Shown here piece by piece: positions 1 through 11,900 of a stretch of 64,000 nucleotides of DNA (position 1 is its first letter; the number at the start of each line of letters is the position of its first letter). The DNA lies in NCBI RefSeq assembly GCF_963675165.1, contig NC_087377.1:10216632-10280631 (forward strand), read 5' to 3'. The position numbers were made by a program, and so were the translations under genes. A model generated the notes under the pieces. It was not told the origin of the DNA and ran no database searches. It saw only the letters and a list, made by a program, of their open reading frames with translations. This DNA is from Halichondria panicea. Its lineage: Eukaryota > Porifera > Demospongiae > Suberitida > Halichondriidae.

Positions 1-475
1 TTTTCGTCCGTTATATTAACGTAGGTGTGGCTAATTATATTAATTTCGTGCGTTGAGTCCAAGGACGAAAAAAACGAAATTAAACACCCGTCGAAAATTT
101 CAACGTTTACGGTATACAGCCGTCACAGTTTTGTTTCATTAACTGAAGCTCCTATCCTTCCATATCACTGTAGCTTTAACACTCTACACCAAAGCTACAC
201 ATTCCTCCAACCATTAAGCACTCGACGTGTGCTTGTCGTATCTTGCATCTCATTGCTGGCACTGTAATTCATTGTATTTGTGTGATCAGCTATTAAAGTG
301 CATGCAGCTATACTTAATATACCAGTAATTACCACAGCTCCATGCATGGTCTCTAAAATGCTTGGATCATGTCTGTGTTGTTTGTAAAAAGGGAATATCG
401 GTGCCATAATAATCTAATTGCCTGAAGCAAACCGATGCCCTAGTATTATGTGAAGCTATATAATATTTTTTACAG

Positions 476-957
476 AGGCTGGATTTGCAACCAAACAAGC
501 TTTCAATCTGCTGACAATACCCGAACTCAACAACCTTGGCCTGACCCGTGGAGGTGTGAAGCTGTTACAGCGACACGTCAGCGCTAATGAAGACAGAGTG
601 TCCTCTTCCAACAACATCGAATCCCAGGCAGTGCCGGATATTTCAGCTCAAAGTCCGCCTACAACTACCGAGTATCTGAGTGCTAATGACAATTTGAGAC
701 ATGTGTTCTCACTCACTTACGAAGCGAGAACAAAATGGTTCAATATTGGACTTCAACTAGGACTTGCCAAAGACGTATTGGACAGTATTGGCAGGAACAG
801 AAGCTTGCACGAGGACGGAGATTATTTCAGAGAAGTATTGACGAGTTGGATGCACGGAGGAAATGCTAAAATAAAGGATTTATTGGAAGCTTTGAAAGGA
901 CCTTCTGTAGATATGGCGGGTGTGGCAAGAAATGTTGGAGAGAAATTTGGACAATAA
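476..957 (+). CDS. 3' exon of a SAM-like plus Death-domain protein (partial)
   Basis: The exon opens after an acceptor (ttttttacag, ending at 475) and stays open to a TAA at 955-957. Its first ~38 codons read like the C-terminal half of a SAM-type helical domain (TIPELNNLGLTRGGVKLLQR). A polar linker follows, then about 85 residues that look like a Death domain: the helix-1 pattern RHVFSLTYEARTKWFNIG, the LGLAKDVLDSIG turn, and a closing ALKGPSVDMAGVARNVG helix. Death domains mediate homotypic assembly of signalling complexes in the cytoplasm. The start codon and earlier exons lie to the left, in 1-475 or outside the window. The in-frame GTG at 556 is internal to the SAM-like part and is not a start. 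Domain identity is by eye; the SAM part is less certain than the Death part. Confidence 0.72.
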
Positions 958-1869
958 TAGCAATTGGACTGTTAGTTTTTTCACACTGTTCATTTTATGT
1001 GTTTTGTATTATATGTAGTGAGCAATTGCGATCGGCAAGCAATTGTGCATGTGTGTGGGAAGTGCAAATTGTTGGTAAAGTGTACATCACAAAGAAAACT
1101 CTTATTACATTCCGTGGTATAACCATTGATTCAATGAATATGATTTGTATTAAGAAAGTGCATGTGTGCATGTGAACGACGCTGTGACGGATAGACGTGT
1201 AATATGGCTATCTTGTTTTCACGCTTTTTGGTGCTTCCAATCCTAGAGCTGGACGGGCCTTAGCTAATTAAGTAATTAAGGCCATCTATGAGAGGAAATA
1301 CAGCCTGTAGTCAGCTAGCGCTCTGTACACACACCATACACCACACACTGGCTGCAGTAGTGGCACATGTAACTAATGTCAATTCACAATGTAGAACCAA
1401 CAGGTTAGGTCACGAGTGCTGGTTGTAATTATAGGTCCTTGTTCAACTACATGATTGTAGCTATTACAAGCCACAAAACACCTACATGTACATATGTAAA
1501 TGTAGATGGATATCCAGATATGGGAATCACATGAGTCTGAGCTGAAGAACCAAAGCACATGCATGGTAAACTGAAGAAAATCAAGTTTATAGTTAGTTCA
1601 ATCTGGATACAAAAGTCTAGAGAAAATTATGTCATCACTGTGGGTTCATTTTTGTACCATTATTTTCGTGGTGCTATATTATACCATAACAGAAATGAGC
1701 TCTATCGCACGCCCCTGGCAAACACCCCCTGTCCCCGGCCCCGGTCAAGAGAGTCTCAAGTTTTATGAGGTAATTTTAACTTGACTTTTTATTGCATATC
1801 TCCAGCTCCTTCAGCTTCGAGATCGCAATGATTTCTTCTATTAAAATAATTAGGTGTTACTTTTTAATA

Positions 1870-2300
1870 ATTACCGTTTGATATATAATTACAGCGCCAA
1901 AAAATTTCATTTCATTTCTGAGTGGCGCATCTTTTAGAACACAAAAAACTGCGTTCAGCCCAGCTGTATGGCGCCTAAATTATGGTGGCGCTTATGTTTT
2001 TCAGCTAGTATAGAATTTGTAGACGTGGTCTCTAGCTCAGTTTCACTTGCTAGCTGCAACGTTGAGAGCTGAGTGACTCGTGAACAACGTTCATTGGCTG
2101 TAGCTATAAGTTAAACGGTCACCGTTAGACAACTGTTTAGAAGTGAATCGAAGGAAGTCAAAGATGCAGGATGATTGTCTTGATGTCTCAAACAAGCCTT
2201 TTTGTAAGCGCCAGAAATAAATAATTCCAGTAACAGTTGGCGCTACCTAAAATATTATGCTGATGCTGACGTGGCGCTGTAATTACATGAATTACGGTGT
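1870..2300. mobile_element. MITE-like element with imperfect terminal inverted repeats
   Basis: The left end (about 1870-1898) contains ataattacagcgcc. The right end (about 2273-2300) contains ggcgctgtaattacatg, its reverse complement, and the outer bases ttaccg/cggtgt also pair. Several ggcgc motifs recur inside. It has no coding capacity, so it is best read as a non-autonomous DNA element of about 430 bp. Confidence 0.5.
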
Positions 2301-3079
2301 ATGTTTTCGAGGCTAGCTATATAGTGTGTGCAAAACAAGAAATAGCCGCGATGAATTTATATGGTGCCTGATGGGAAGTGGCGTCTTTTATAGAAGAAGT
2401 ATATATGGTACTTTCCAAGCTAAAAATGCCCCAAAAATTAATGATTAGGCTGCATGCTTACTTTTTTTGACTGCTTGTGTTGAAATGGCACGGTTCTATC
2501 CAACACCAGTTAAATTCCAAACAGATCAGTACCAACCAACGTCACTACCCAGTCAGTAATATAAACATATACAGGTGTTACGAGTAATTGCATGAAATAA
2601 TGGACAATAATATCTCCTTGACATTATGGTTCTATAGGCGTTAGTGGCCATTGTGATAATTATGTTACTTACTTACTTGTTGTGCATTTGATCCACGTCA
2701 ATTAATATTGCCTCAAAAATCTACCTCAGTTATAATGCTAGTATTAAGTACATCGCCATTGCATGTATAGTTTGCTGTTCTTTGAGAAATGTACGTTCTT
2801 ATGTAAAGGACAAGGTGCTCAAAATGGTAAGTTGCAAAAAACCCACATGCAACTATGTATCAATTGATAAGCTGAGAGTATATGCGTGATTGTGTTTCTT
2901 TTATTATCTATACAGACACTGTACGTGCGATCACATTGTGGCTGACATAAAGAGGACGAACGCAAAGCACAAGAGCAACAAGTTAACTGACAGGGTAAGC
3001 TCTTGCCCTTGTGGTTTAAACCCGGCCCTATATACTGTTGCTGGCTTCTAAAAAATTATCATCCTGTTTACTACGTTAT

Positions 3080-3400
3080 TACCCTAGCTGTGCTCGCGCT
3101 GGGTAGAGTGATTGGTGTGTGTGTGTGCATGTGGACACAAAAATGAGCAAACTAGACAACTAGACACTTTCATGGACTACATGCTTTAACTGCTAATATA
3201 AGACAGTGGTTGAAAAGTAATAAGCTAGCTATATGGTTTAAACTTGTAGGCGATCTTCGAAGGCGACAAAAACACTGTTCTCATCGATCTAATCGTTAAT
3301 TGCATAGATTCACTATCATTCATGATCTTCCCCGTAGTGTAAAGCACGTGAGTCGTTACGGTAAAAAGTTGTATCCGTTTCGCTGATTGTAGATATAGGG
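3080..3400 (+). repeat. dispersed repeat R1, copy 1
   Basis: About 320 bp from the TG-rich stretch through gcgatcttcgaaggcgaca to the ttacggtaaaaagttg segment recurs as a reverse complement at about 26385-26745. Both copies include a TG/CA microsatellite next to tgtggacacaaaaatgag. The divergence looks moderate, as expected of an old transposable-element family. Confidence 0.6.
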
Positions 3401-3862
3401 TTTCTTCTTGTGTGGCTGGCTATAAATTATTTGATTATGCTGTGTGGTTTGTTAATGTGCCAGTAGATATAGTGCTCAATTTATACCGGAAACGTACTGC
3501 TTGTTTTTTATTGCGTGTGGCTTTAAAACCAAGGTATCACATTCTCGAGGCTATCAGTTGAACCTTATAAAAAGTACGTCAGTATAAATCTGATTCGGGA
3601 CTGCAAAAAGTATATGGAATAGCAAGGTTACTAACTTCACGTGACTTTAGAGGGGCGAGTTCCTTGTATACAGTAGTGACAAAACGGTTGTTATGTCGAG
3701 GTGACCGTAAATGCCGGAGAGCAGGATTAGCGAGAGTCTCTACTGTAGTTGCGTGTGTTTGTGTGTAGCTATACGACTTGGTTTTGTCTGTTGATGCAAA
3801 TCGTACAGCTGAGAATTTGAGGGATGTGTATTTGTTTCTATATCAACGGAGAAAAGTGCCTA

Positions 3863-4093
3863 TATACCGTATAGCGCGAAATTTTCGATGGGATTAATTT
3901 CCGCGGATTTCGTGGGTTAGAATCCTACACGAAAATTAAGTCCACGAAAATTGAATTACCTGCTATAACATGCATAGATTTAAAGGCGTGGCTTCCGGTA
4001 AGCAGTCATTCCGCGAACATTGTGCAACGAAATAGCTTTTAGAGGCCAATCCACGAAATATAAGTGCCTCAAAATTTCGCACTATACGGTATA
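3863..4093. mobile_element. MITE-like element, tataccgtat TIR family
   Basis: The left terminus tataccgtatagcgcgaaat (from 3863) pairs with the right terminus whose complement reads tataccgtatagtgcgaaat (to 4093). The roughly 25 bp TIRs differ by one base. Inside are repeated cacgaaa/tttcgtg motifs and no coding sequence. Related but more diverged elements occur at 35454-35622 and 56033-56252. Confidence 0.65.
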
Positions 4094-5244
4094 CTGAACG
4101 TTTCTGAGTGATTCCTCTAATAAGTCCCTGCATGGTCGGAATGGATTAACCACTCTCTAAACTGGCGTAAGAAACAAGTGATCAAACTAACAGTATAGAT
4201 GTAAAAACTAACAGTAGATGCAAAAAGTTTTTACGTAGCCCCTTTCATGTTTAGTTGCAGTCTTATAATTATAGTTCCACGCATGTGCTCAAAAGAAACA
4301 TTTGCATGCAGTAGTAGTTTTTTTCCATCATCATTGTATGCATGTCTATAAGTCACCCCCAAACATTGAAAGAGGATATGTCTCATATGACATAAGCTAG
4401 GCTGAATTGAATAGAATATCAGCTAGTATTTACTTGGGTTGCCAAACTGCATGGTTGTAATAATATCTCATGAAGCTCTCTTTCTATATGGCGTAGAATA
4501 GGTTGTACGTTCTGTCACTGACATGCCACAAGCCTCCTCTGTCAAACAAGTTAGTGTACTTCATCTTCGTCATGCATCACCTGCCATCTCCATGCATGAG
4601 CAAATGTTCGTAACACGTTGATTGAATACTGCAGAGGGCTTTATTTTGGTTGCTTAGTTTACGAAAGCAGGCCAAGAATCTCTGAATGATTCAGCGTCTC
4701 CATAATTATTGACTCTCTTTCTTCATTTCCCGAAAAAGTATTGACAAGACAATGGAGAAAAGCTTGTACAAATAATGTTTTTATTGGCAGTTTTTTGCTT
4801 GTTCCTTTTCATAGAATGTTCAATTCAGTTCATACACTTCACACATGCAACAGACGTATAATCTATCTCATTCCATTGTGCGCATTTCCCTGGTAAGAGT
4901 CATTTTTCCGCTCCTTAATTGTTTTCAGTCATGCATGATTGAGCATATAGTTTCGTAATACCAGCCGGTTCTCAATCATTAGTGTTTTCAAATTTTTCTC
5001 TGTTTTTAGAGTACTAATTTTGGCGGATTTGCAGCATTCTCTGTCTGCATAATTATCAGATGTCTGACATTCCAATGACATAATTACAATTGCAAGTGAA
5101 CCACGCCTACTACCAGGGGTGACACTTTAAATAACAAAAGGGCTTTGTGTGTTCAGCTCCTTAGCCTTACAAGGTATTTAATGGAGTCCTTTGCATACTG
5201 TGGCTGCTGAAGTAAGTTCGCCATAAATCATAGAAAGCTTAAAA

Positions 5245-6018
5245 ATGGCTACTGACAATATGTTGCAAGACTACCATTCCGATGACAAGCTCGAAAAGTA
5301 TGCAGCGACATTAGTTGATCTAAAATCACCCTCAATCAGTACCCGATACTATACCCTCTACTCATCACTGCCTAGTCTGAAGGACAAGACTGTGTTCGAT
5401 CTGCCGTGTGGACTTGGATTTAAAGCTAGGAGGTTTATTTCAGAGTACGGAGCAAGAAAAGTGGTGGGAGTAGACATTGTTCAGAAACAGCTGGACCTCT
5501 CAAGACAGTCGGACCTGAAGGCAGGTGTACAGGATGGACGAATTGAGTACGTTTGTCATGATGCATTGATTGCCAAAGAGATATGTCAAGCTGATATCTG
5601 CGTGGCTGTGCATCTTTTCTGTTTTGCCAAAAATTTTGACGAGCTCGTTTCTATGGCATCTTGTGTGATCATGAATCTAAAAAAAGGCGGACAGTGTTAT
5701 TCTACCACTTGTTCCCTCAGCAAGGTAGACGAGCACACGATAAAACTAAAATTAGAGTCATTTGATCACATTGTTACTCGTGTCGACCCGCTGCATGATA
5801 GCATTTTAGTTCCTCGAAGACTTATTTTTGTGCATGATGGTTTTAACTACGACTCATATGCGTGGGACGCTGAAGCAATCAAGAAGGCTCTCTTAATGGC
5901 TGGTTTCTCTCGAGTTGAGCTGTTCCCCCACAAGTCCGACCCGGAGTACGGTGGTCCCTATAACCTTGATGAATACATGAAGACAGTCGATGGACACCTA
6001 ATGATAGCTGTCAAGTGA
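5245..6018 (+). CDS. class I SAM-dependent methyltransferase, tandem copy 1
   Basis: A single-exon gene of 257 codons starting at ATG 5245 and ending with TGA at 6016-6018. The Rossmann-fold methyltransferase signature is clear: a glycine-rich motif I (DLPCGLGFKA, about residues 52-61) that would bind S-adenosylmethionine, an acidic residue at the end of strand 2 (VVGVD, Asp77), and a later strand-4/5 region with HLFCFAKNFDELVS and NLKKGGQCYS. The class methylates small molecules or macromolecules; the substrate cannot be read from the sequence. The protein lacks a signal peptide and membrane segments, so it is probably cytosolic. It is about 80% identical by eye to the copy at 6442, and shares 5' and 3' flanks with it, so the pair arose by tandem duplication. 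Absence of introns is unusual beside intron-rich neighbours. Confidence 0.88.
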   Translation: MATDNMLQDYHSDDKLEKYAATLVDLKSPSISTRYYTLYSSLPSLKDKTVFDLPCGLGFKARRFISEYGARKVVGVDIVQKQLDLSRQSDLKAGVQDGRIEYVCHDALIAKEICQADICVAVHLFCFAKNFDELVSMASCVIMNLKKGGQCYSTTCSLSKVDEHTIKLKLESFDHIVTRVDPLHDSILVPRRLIFVHDGFNYDSYAWDAEAIKKALLMAGFSRVELFPHKSDPEYGGPYNLDEYMKTVDGHLMIAVK

Positions 6019-6140
6019 ACAATTGTGTGTGTGTGTGTGTACGTGTGTATGTGTAGGAGTTACTGACATGGCTTTTGCTTTGTATGTTAGCTGGATTACA
6101 TACGTTAAAAGATGTCATCTGGTGAAGCTGTCAAGTGAAC

Positions 6141-6180
<40 letters not shown>

Positions 6181-6262
6181 TGTGTATGTGTAGGAGTTAC
6201 TGACATGGCTTTTGCTTTGTATGTTAGCTGGATTACATACGTTAAAAGATGTCATCTGGTGA
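6006..6262 (+). repeat. tandem duplication of the methyltransferase 3' end
   Basis: The last codons and 3' flank of copy 1 (gctgtcaagtgaaca, TG run, taggagttactgacatgg, through agatgtcatctggtga) occur twice in a row, at about 6006-6125 and 6123-6262. The second repeat has a longer TG tract. The arrangement suggests replication slippage or unequal exchange after the gene duplication. Confidence 0.8.
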
Positions 6263-6441
6263 TTATGATTGTTATCACGTTTATTAAAAGTCTGTAGTGC
6301 AGTAAACAGGAAGTTTGTGGCTAATTTACCTGCTATTGAACATTAACAAAAGGCTTAATTAAGTTTGTGTTTTCAGCCACCTTAGCAAAGTATTCAGCAG
6401 ATCCCTTTGCATGCTGTGGCTATTGAACCTGGATTATAAAA

Positions 6442-7218
6442 ATGGCTGTTGACAATAATATGTTGCAAGACTACTATTCCGATGACAAGCTTGAAAAATA
6501 TGCGGCAGCATGTGTTGATCTGAAATCACCCTCAATCAGCACCCGATACTATACCCTTTACTCATCACTGCCTAGTCTGAAGGACAAAACTGTGTTAGAT
6601 CTGCCGTGTGGACTTGGATTTAAAGCTAGGAAGTTTATTTTAGAGTACAAAGCAAGCAAAGTGGTGGGAGTAGACATTGTTCAGAAACAGTTGGACGTCT
6701 CAAGACAATTAGACGTGAAGGCAGGTGTTCAAGATGGACAAATTGAGTACGTTTGTCACGATGCAAAGATTGCCAAAGAGATTTGTCAAGCTGACATCTG
6801 CGTGGCTGTGCATCTTTTCTGTTTTGCCAAAAACTTTGACGAGCTCGTATCTATGGCGTCTTGTTTGATCATGAATCTGAAGCAAGGCGGACAGTGTTAT
6901 TCTTTATCTTGTTCCCTCAGCAAAGAAGACAAACAAACGATAATACAACTATTTCAGACATTTGATTACTTTGCTAGTCGTGTCGACCCGCTGCCAGATG
7001 AGATTTTAGTTCCACGGAGACTTATATATTCTAATGAAGGTTTCAACTATGATATGTATGCATGGGACGCTGAAGCAATCAAGAAGGCTTTCATAATGGC
7101 TGGTTTCTCTCGAGTTGAACTGGTCCCCTACAAGGCCGACCCGGAGTACAGTGGTCCCTATAACCTCGAGGAATACATGAAGACAGTCGATGGTCAAGTG
7201 GTGATAGCCGTCAAGTAA
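6442..7218 (+). CDS. class I SAM-dependent methyltransferase, tandem copy 2
   Basis: A 258-codon single-exon gene, ATG at 6442, TAA at 7216-7218. It keeps motif I (DLPCGLGFKA), the strand-2 aspartate (VVGVD), and the HLFCFAKNFDELVS and GGQCYS segments of copy 1, with one extra asparagine near the start (MAVDNNMLQDYY). Substitutions are scattered and the frame is intact, so it is probably functional. Its upstream sequence (about 6350-6441) aligns with that of copy 1 (about 5130-5244), including a caaaagg...ttcagc...ctttgcat stretch, so promoter elements were duplicated with the gene. Substrate unknown. Confidence 0.88.
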   Translation: MAVDNNMLQDYYSDDKLEKYAAACVDLKSPSISTRYYTLYSSLPSLKDKTVLDLPCGLGFKARKFILEYKASKVVGVDIVQKQLDVSRQLDVKAGVQDGQIEYVCHDAKIAKEICQADICVAVHLFCFAKNFDELVSMASCLIMNLKQGGQCYSLSCSLSKEDKQTIIQLFQTFDYFASRVDPLPDEILVPRRLIYSNEGFNYDMYAWDAEAIKKAFIMAGFSRVELVPYKADPEYSGPYNLEEYMKTVDGQVVIAVK

Positions 7219-7224
7219 ACACTG

Positions 7225-7228
<4 letters not shown>

Positions 7229-7260
<32 letters not shown>
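7229..7260. repeat. TG microsatellite
   Basis: An uninterrupted run of tg dinucleotides directly after the stop of methyltransferase copy 2. The same position after copy 1 also carries TG tracts (about 6024-6055 and 6144-6178). Confidence 0.9.
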
Positions 7261-7261
<1 letters not shown>

Positions 7262-7323
7262 CTACAGACTACTGTATAGGACTTGCATAGTTTTTGCTTT
7301 TAGTATTGGTACATATTTCATTA

Positions 7324-7560
7324 TTACCCGAGGCCGTGCCGCGGCCAGCGGGTATAGTAGTCTGTTGGTTTGTTACCCGAGGCGCGTGGGCGGCCACGGG
7401 TATAGTAGTCTGTTGGTTTGTTACCCGAGGCCGTGCCGCGGCCAGCGGGTATAGTAGTCTGTTGGTTTGTTACCCGAGGCGCGTGGGCGGCCACGGGTAT
7501 AGTAGTCTGTTGGTTTGTTACCCGAGGCGCGCGTGGGCGGCCACGGGTATAGTAGTATGT
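7324..7560. repeat. ~48 bp tandem repeats with GC-rich palindromic cores
   Basis: Five units begin at 7324, 7373, 7421, 7470 and 7519 with ttacccgagg and end with gggtatagtagt plus a gttggtttg linker. Two core versions alternate (gccgtgccgcggccagc and gcgcgtgggcggccac), giving a higher-order repeat of about 97 bp. Each core can fold on acccg/cgggt. A sixth, isolated unit occurs at about 8235-8275 in the larger array that follows. Confidence 0.85.
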
Positions 7561-10500
7561 TGGTCTGTTTGTTTGTTTGTTTGTTTGTTTGTCACAGGTA
7601 TATCTACTCACCTGGATGCCACAGCGCTGCGTTTACAGCATAGATAGCCTTCACAGAACAATATCTTGATTTAAATAGTGGCAGATTTTGATGTTAAAGC
7701 TTCTTTGTCGAGCAAAAGCTAAGAAGCTTGAATAAGCTTGTGACTAGGTCTGCTTACCTGGATGTTCTAGCACTGCGTTTACAGCATAAGTAGCCTCCAC
7801 ACAACAAGTTAGTACTTTTGATAGTGGCAGCTTTCGGTGTTAAAGCTTCTTTGTCTAATAAAAGCGAGCAAAATGTAGCTTGAACAGAACTTGCACATGC
7901 GTTACTTATAACTGAAGTGATCCTGTACCAAGAACGATGGAACAGGGTCACTAAAGTAGAAAGCTGTATATACCAGGAACAATGGAACAGGGTCACTAAA
8001 GTAGAGAAGCTTCTCCTGCTGCTGACTGGGATCCTACTCCATGCAGAACCTGGAGCCATACTTCTCTGAGACTCCAGGCTTCTTTACTGTGATCCTAATC
8101 CACAGTGCATATATCTATAGTACCACTACCTGTTCTCAAATGTTTCAGCATGCCTCCAGTCTGGTTTAGTTTTATTGCTCCTGAGTTGCTGTGCAAGTCA
8201 TACATGATAACAACATCACTATATGCACTGCATTATTACCCGAGGCGCGCGTGGGCGGCCACGGGTATAGTAGTACGTTGGTCTGTTTGTTTGTTTGTTT
8301 GTTTGTTTGTTTGTCACAGGTATATCTACTCGCCTGGATGCCACAGCACTGCGTTTACAGCATGGATAGCCTTCACACAACAATATCTTGATTTAAATAG
8401 TGGCAGATTTTGCTGTTAAAGCTTCTTTGTCGAGCAAAAGCTAAGAAGCTTGAATAAGCTTGTGACTAGGTCTGCTTACCTGGATGCTCTAGCACTGCGT
8501 TTACAGCATGAGTAGCCTCCACACAACAAGTTATTACTTTTGATAGTGACAGCTTTCGGTGTTAAAGCTCCTTTGTCTAATAAAAGCGAGCAAAATGTAG
8601 CTTGAACAGAACTTGCACATGCGTTACTTATAACTGAAGTGATCCTGTACCAAAAAAACGATGGAACAGGGTCACTAAAGTAGAAGCTTGAATTATAGCT
8701 CCTGCTGCTGACTGGGATCCTACTCCATGCAGAACCTGGAGCCATACTTCTCTGAGACTCCAGGCTTCTTTACTGTGATCCTAATCCACAGTGCATATAT
8801 CTATAGTACCACTACCTGTTCTCAAATGTTTCAGCATGCCTCCAGTCTGGTTTAGTTTTATTGCTCCTGAGTTGCTGTGCAAGTCATGCATGATGATTAT
8901 AACAACATCACTATATGCACTGCATTATATCAGTCTTCTGGTTTCTTTATAATCATGTCACCAGCCGAGGGTTTGCACTTTAGTGCTCTAGGTTTGTTTG
9001 TTTGTCTGTTTGTTTGTTTGTCACAGGTATATCTACTCACCTGGATGCCACAGCACTGCGTTTACAGCATGGATAGCCTTCACACAACAATATCTTGATT
9101 TAAATAGTGGCAGATTTTGATGTTAAAGCTTCTTTGTCGAGCAAAAGCTAAGAAGCTTGAATAAGCTTGTGACTAGGTCTGCTTACCTGGATGCTCTAGC
9201 ACTGCGTTTACAGCATGAGTAGCCTCCACACAACAAGTTAGTACTTTGGATAGTGGCAGCTTTCGGTGTTAAAGCTCCTTTGTCTAATAAAAGCGAGCAA
9301 AATGTAGCTTGAACAGAACTTGCACATGCGTTACTTATAACTGAAGTGATCCTGTACCAAGAACGATGGAACAGGGTCACTAAAGTAGAAAGCTGTATAT
9401 ACCAGGAACAATGGAACAGGGTCACTAAAGTAGAAGCTTGAATTATAGCTCCTGTTGCTGACTGGGATCCTACTCCATGCAGAACCTGGAGCCATACTTT
9501 TCTGAGACTCCAGGCTTCTTTACTGTGATCCTAATCCACAGTGCATAATTATATCCTATCTGTTCTCAAATGTTTCAGCATGCCTCCAGTTTGCTGTGCA
9601 AGTCATGCCAGTGCATGATGATGATAACAACATCACTATAATATATGCACTGCATTATATCAGTCTTCTGGTTTCTTTATAATCATGTCACCAGCCGAGG
9701 GTTTGCACTTCAGTGCTCTAGTATTTCTGGTTTCTTTTTAATCATGTCACCATGTACCAGCCGAGGGTTTGCACTTTAGTGCTCTAGTTTGTTTGTTTGT
9801 TTGTTTGTCTGTTTGTCACGAGTATATCTACTCACCTGGATGCCATAGCGCTGCGTTTGCAGCATAGGTAGCCTTCACATAACAATATCTTGGTTTAAAT
9901 AGTGGCAGATTTTGATGTTAAAGCTTCTTTGTCGAGCAAAAGCTAAGAAGCTTAAATAACCTTGTGACTAGGTCTGCTTACCTGGATGTTCTAGCACTGC
10001 GTTTACAGCATGAGTAGCCTCCACACAACAAGTTAGTACTTTTGATAGTGGCAGCTTTCGGTGTTAAAGCTTCTTTGTCTAATAAAAGCGAGCAAAATGT
10101 AGCTTGAACAGAACTTGCACATGCGTTACTTATAACTGAAGTGATCCTGTACCAAGAACGATGGAACAGGGTCACTAAAGTAGAAAGCTGTATTATACCA
10201 GGAACAATGGAACAGGGTCACTAAAGTAGAAGCTTAAATTATAGCTCCTGCTGCTGACTGGGATCCTACTCCATGCAGAGCCTGAAGCCATACTTCTCTG
10301 AGACTCCAGGCTTCTTTACTGTGATCCTAATCCACAGTGCATATATCTATAGTACCACTACCTGTTCTCAAATGTTTCAGCATGCCTCCAGTCTGGTTTA
10401 GTTTTATTGCTCCTGAGTTGCTGTGCAAGTCGTACATGATAACAACATCACTATATGCTATATTTCTGGTTTCTTTTTAATCATGTCACCAGCCGAGGGT

Positions 10501-11900
10501 TTGCACTTTAGTGCTCTAGTTTGTTTGTTTGTTTGTTTGTCTGTTTGTCACGAGTATATCTACTCACCTGGATGCCATAGCGCTGCGTTTGCAGCATAGG
10601 TAGCCTTCACAGAACAATATCTTGATTTAAATAGTGGCAGATTTTGATGTTAAAGCTTCTTTGTCGAGCAAAAGCGAAGAAGCTTGAATAAGCTTGTGAC
10701 TAGGTCTGCTTACCTGGATGTTCTAGCACTGCGTTTACAGCATGAGTAGCCTCCACACAACAAGTTAGTACTTTTGATAGTGGCAGCTTTCGGTGTTAAA
10801 GCTCCTTTGTCTAATAAAAGCGAGCAAAATGTAGCTTGAACAGAACTTGCACATGCGTTACTTATAACTGAAGTGATCCTGTACCAAGAACTATGGAACA
10901 GGGTCACTAAAGTAGAAAGCTGTATATACCAGGAACATGGAACACTAAAGTAGAAGCTTGAATTATAGCTCCTGCTGCTGACTGGGATCCTACTCCATGC
11001 AGAACCTGGAGCCATACTTCTCTGAGACTCCAGGCTTCTTTACTGTGATCCTAATCCACAGTGCATATATCTATAGTACTCAAATGTTTCAGCATGCCTC
11101 CAGTCTGGTTTAGTTTTATTGTTCCTGAGTTGCTGTGCAAGTCATACATGATAACAACATCACTACATGCACTGCATTATATTTCTGGTTTCTTTATAAT
11201 CATGTCACCAGCCGAGGGTTTGCACTTTAGTGCTCTAGTTTGTTTGTTTGTTTGTTTGTGATGGGGTTTTCTACTCACCTGGATGCCATAGCGCTGCGTT
11301 TGCAGCATAGATAGCCTTCACACAACAATATCTTGATTTAAATAGTGGCAGATTTTGATGTTAAAGTTTCTTTGTCGGATAAAAGCGAGCAAAAGCTAAA
11401 CTTGCCCGTTGGCAGCTGCTAACTACACGCGGCCTTTATTCGAGATACCCTATGTTACATTGTGATTTTTCCACATGGGTTACTTACAGCTGACGTGATC
11501 CTGTACCAGAAACAATGGAACAGGGTCACTAAAGTAGAAAGCTAGAATTACTGCCTCTGCTGACTAGGTATTTGCAGCTGAAGTGATCCCGTAACATGAA
11601 TAAGGGCCAAGAAAGTAGAATTGTGACTGGTTGTTTACTGACTCTGGATCCTATACTCTAGCCTGGAAGGAGCCATACTTCTCTTAGTCTAAGACTCCAG
11701 GCTTCTTTGCTGTGATCCCAGTCCACAGTGCATGTCTCATGTGACATACTCAATGTTTCAGCATCCCTACAGTCTGGTTTAGTTTTATTGCTCTTGAGTT
11801 GCTGTGCTAGTCATACATGCTACATGCACTGCATTATCACTCTTCTGGTTTCTTTATTATCATGTCACCAGCCGAGGGTTTGCACTTTAGTGCTCTAGTT
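7561..11900. repeat. tandem array of ~0.7 kb units (about six copies)
   Basis: Units start near 7563, 8280, 8997, 9786, 10518 and 11241. Each begins with a (gttt)n run, then cctggatgcca, two diverged half-repeats of ~165 bp (each ending aaagcttctttgtc), two tandem gaacagggtcactaaagtag blocks, a ctgggatcctactccatgc segment, and a tail with accagccgagggtttgcac (units 3-6) or the GC palindrome (units 1-2). The last unit is the most diverged. Minus-strand open frames of 65-101 codons recur in phase in five units, but they have no family resemblance and I treat them as non-coding. The array sits between methyltransferase copies 2 and 3. Confidence 0.85.

Larger units (their letters stand above)
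958..5244. other. gene-poor stretch with repeats
   Basis: No convincing exon was seen between the Death-domain exon and the first methyltransferase. The stretch holds a ~430 bp inverted-repeat element (about 1870-2300), one copy of a dispersed repeat (about 3080-3400), a ~230 bp inverted-repeat element (3863-4093), and a small palindrome around 1259-1283. The few open frames here are short and have no family resemblance. Confidence 0.55.

Noticed and set aside
1..475. Possible upstream exon of the Death-domain gene
   Set aside because: Open frames at 25-267 and 195-407 have no SAM or signalling resemblance and no matching donor phase could be fixed.
7294..7647. 117-codon frame over the 48 bp repeats
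   Set aside because: Its repetitive VVCWFVTRG peptide is a by-product of the tandem repeats.
7754..11015. Minus-strand frames of 65-101 codons repeated in each array unit
   Set aside because: They recur only because the DNA unit recurs; lengths and ends vary with indels and the peptide resembles nothing. Kept only as a point to test in the array finding.
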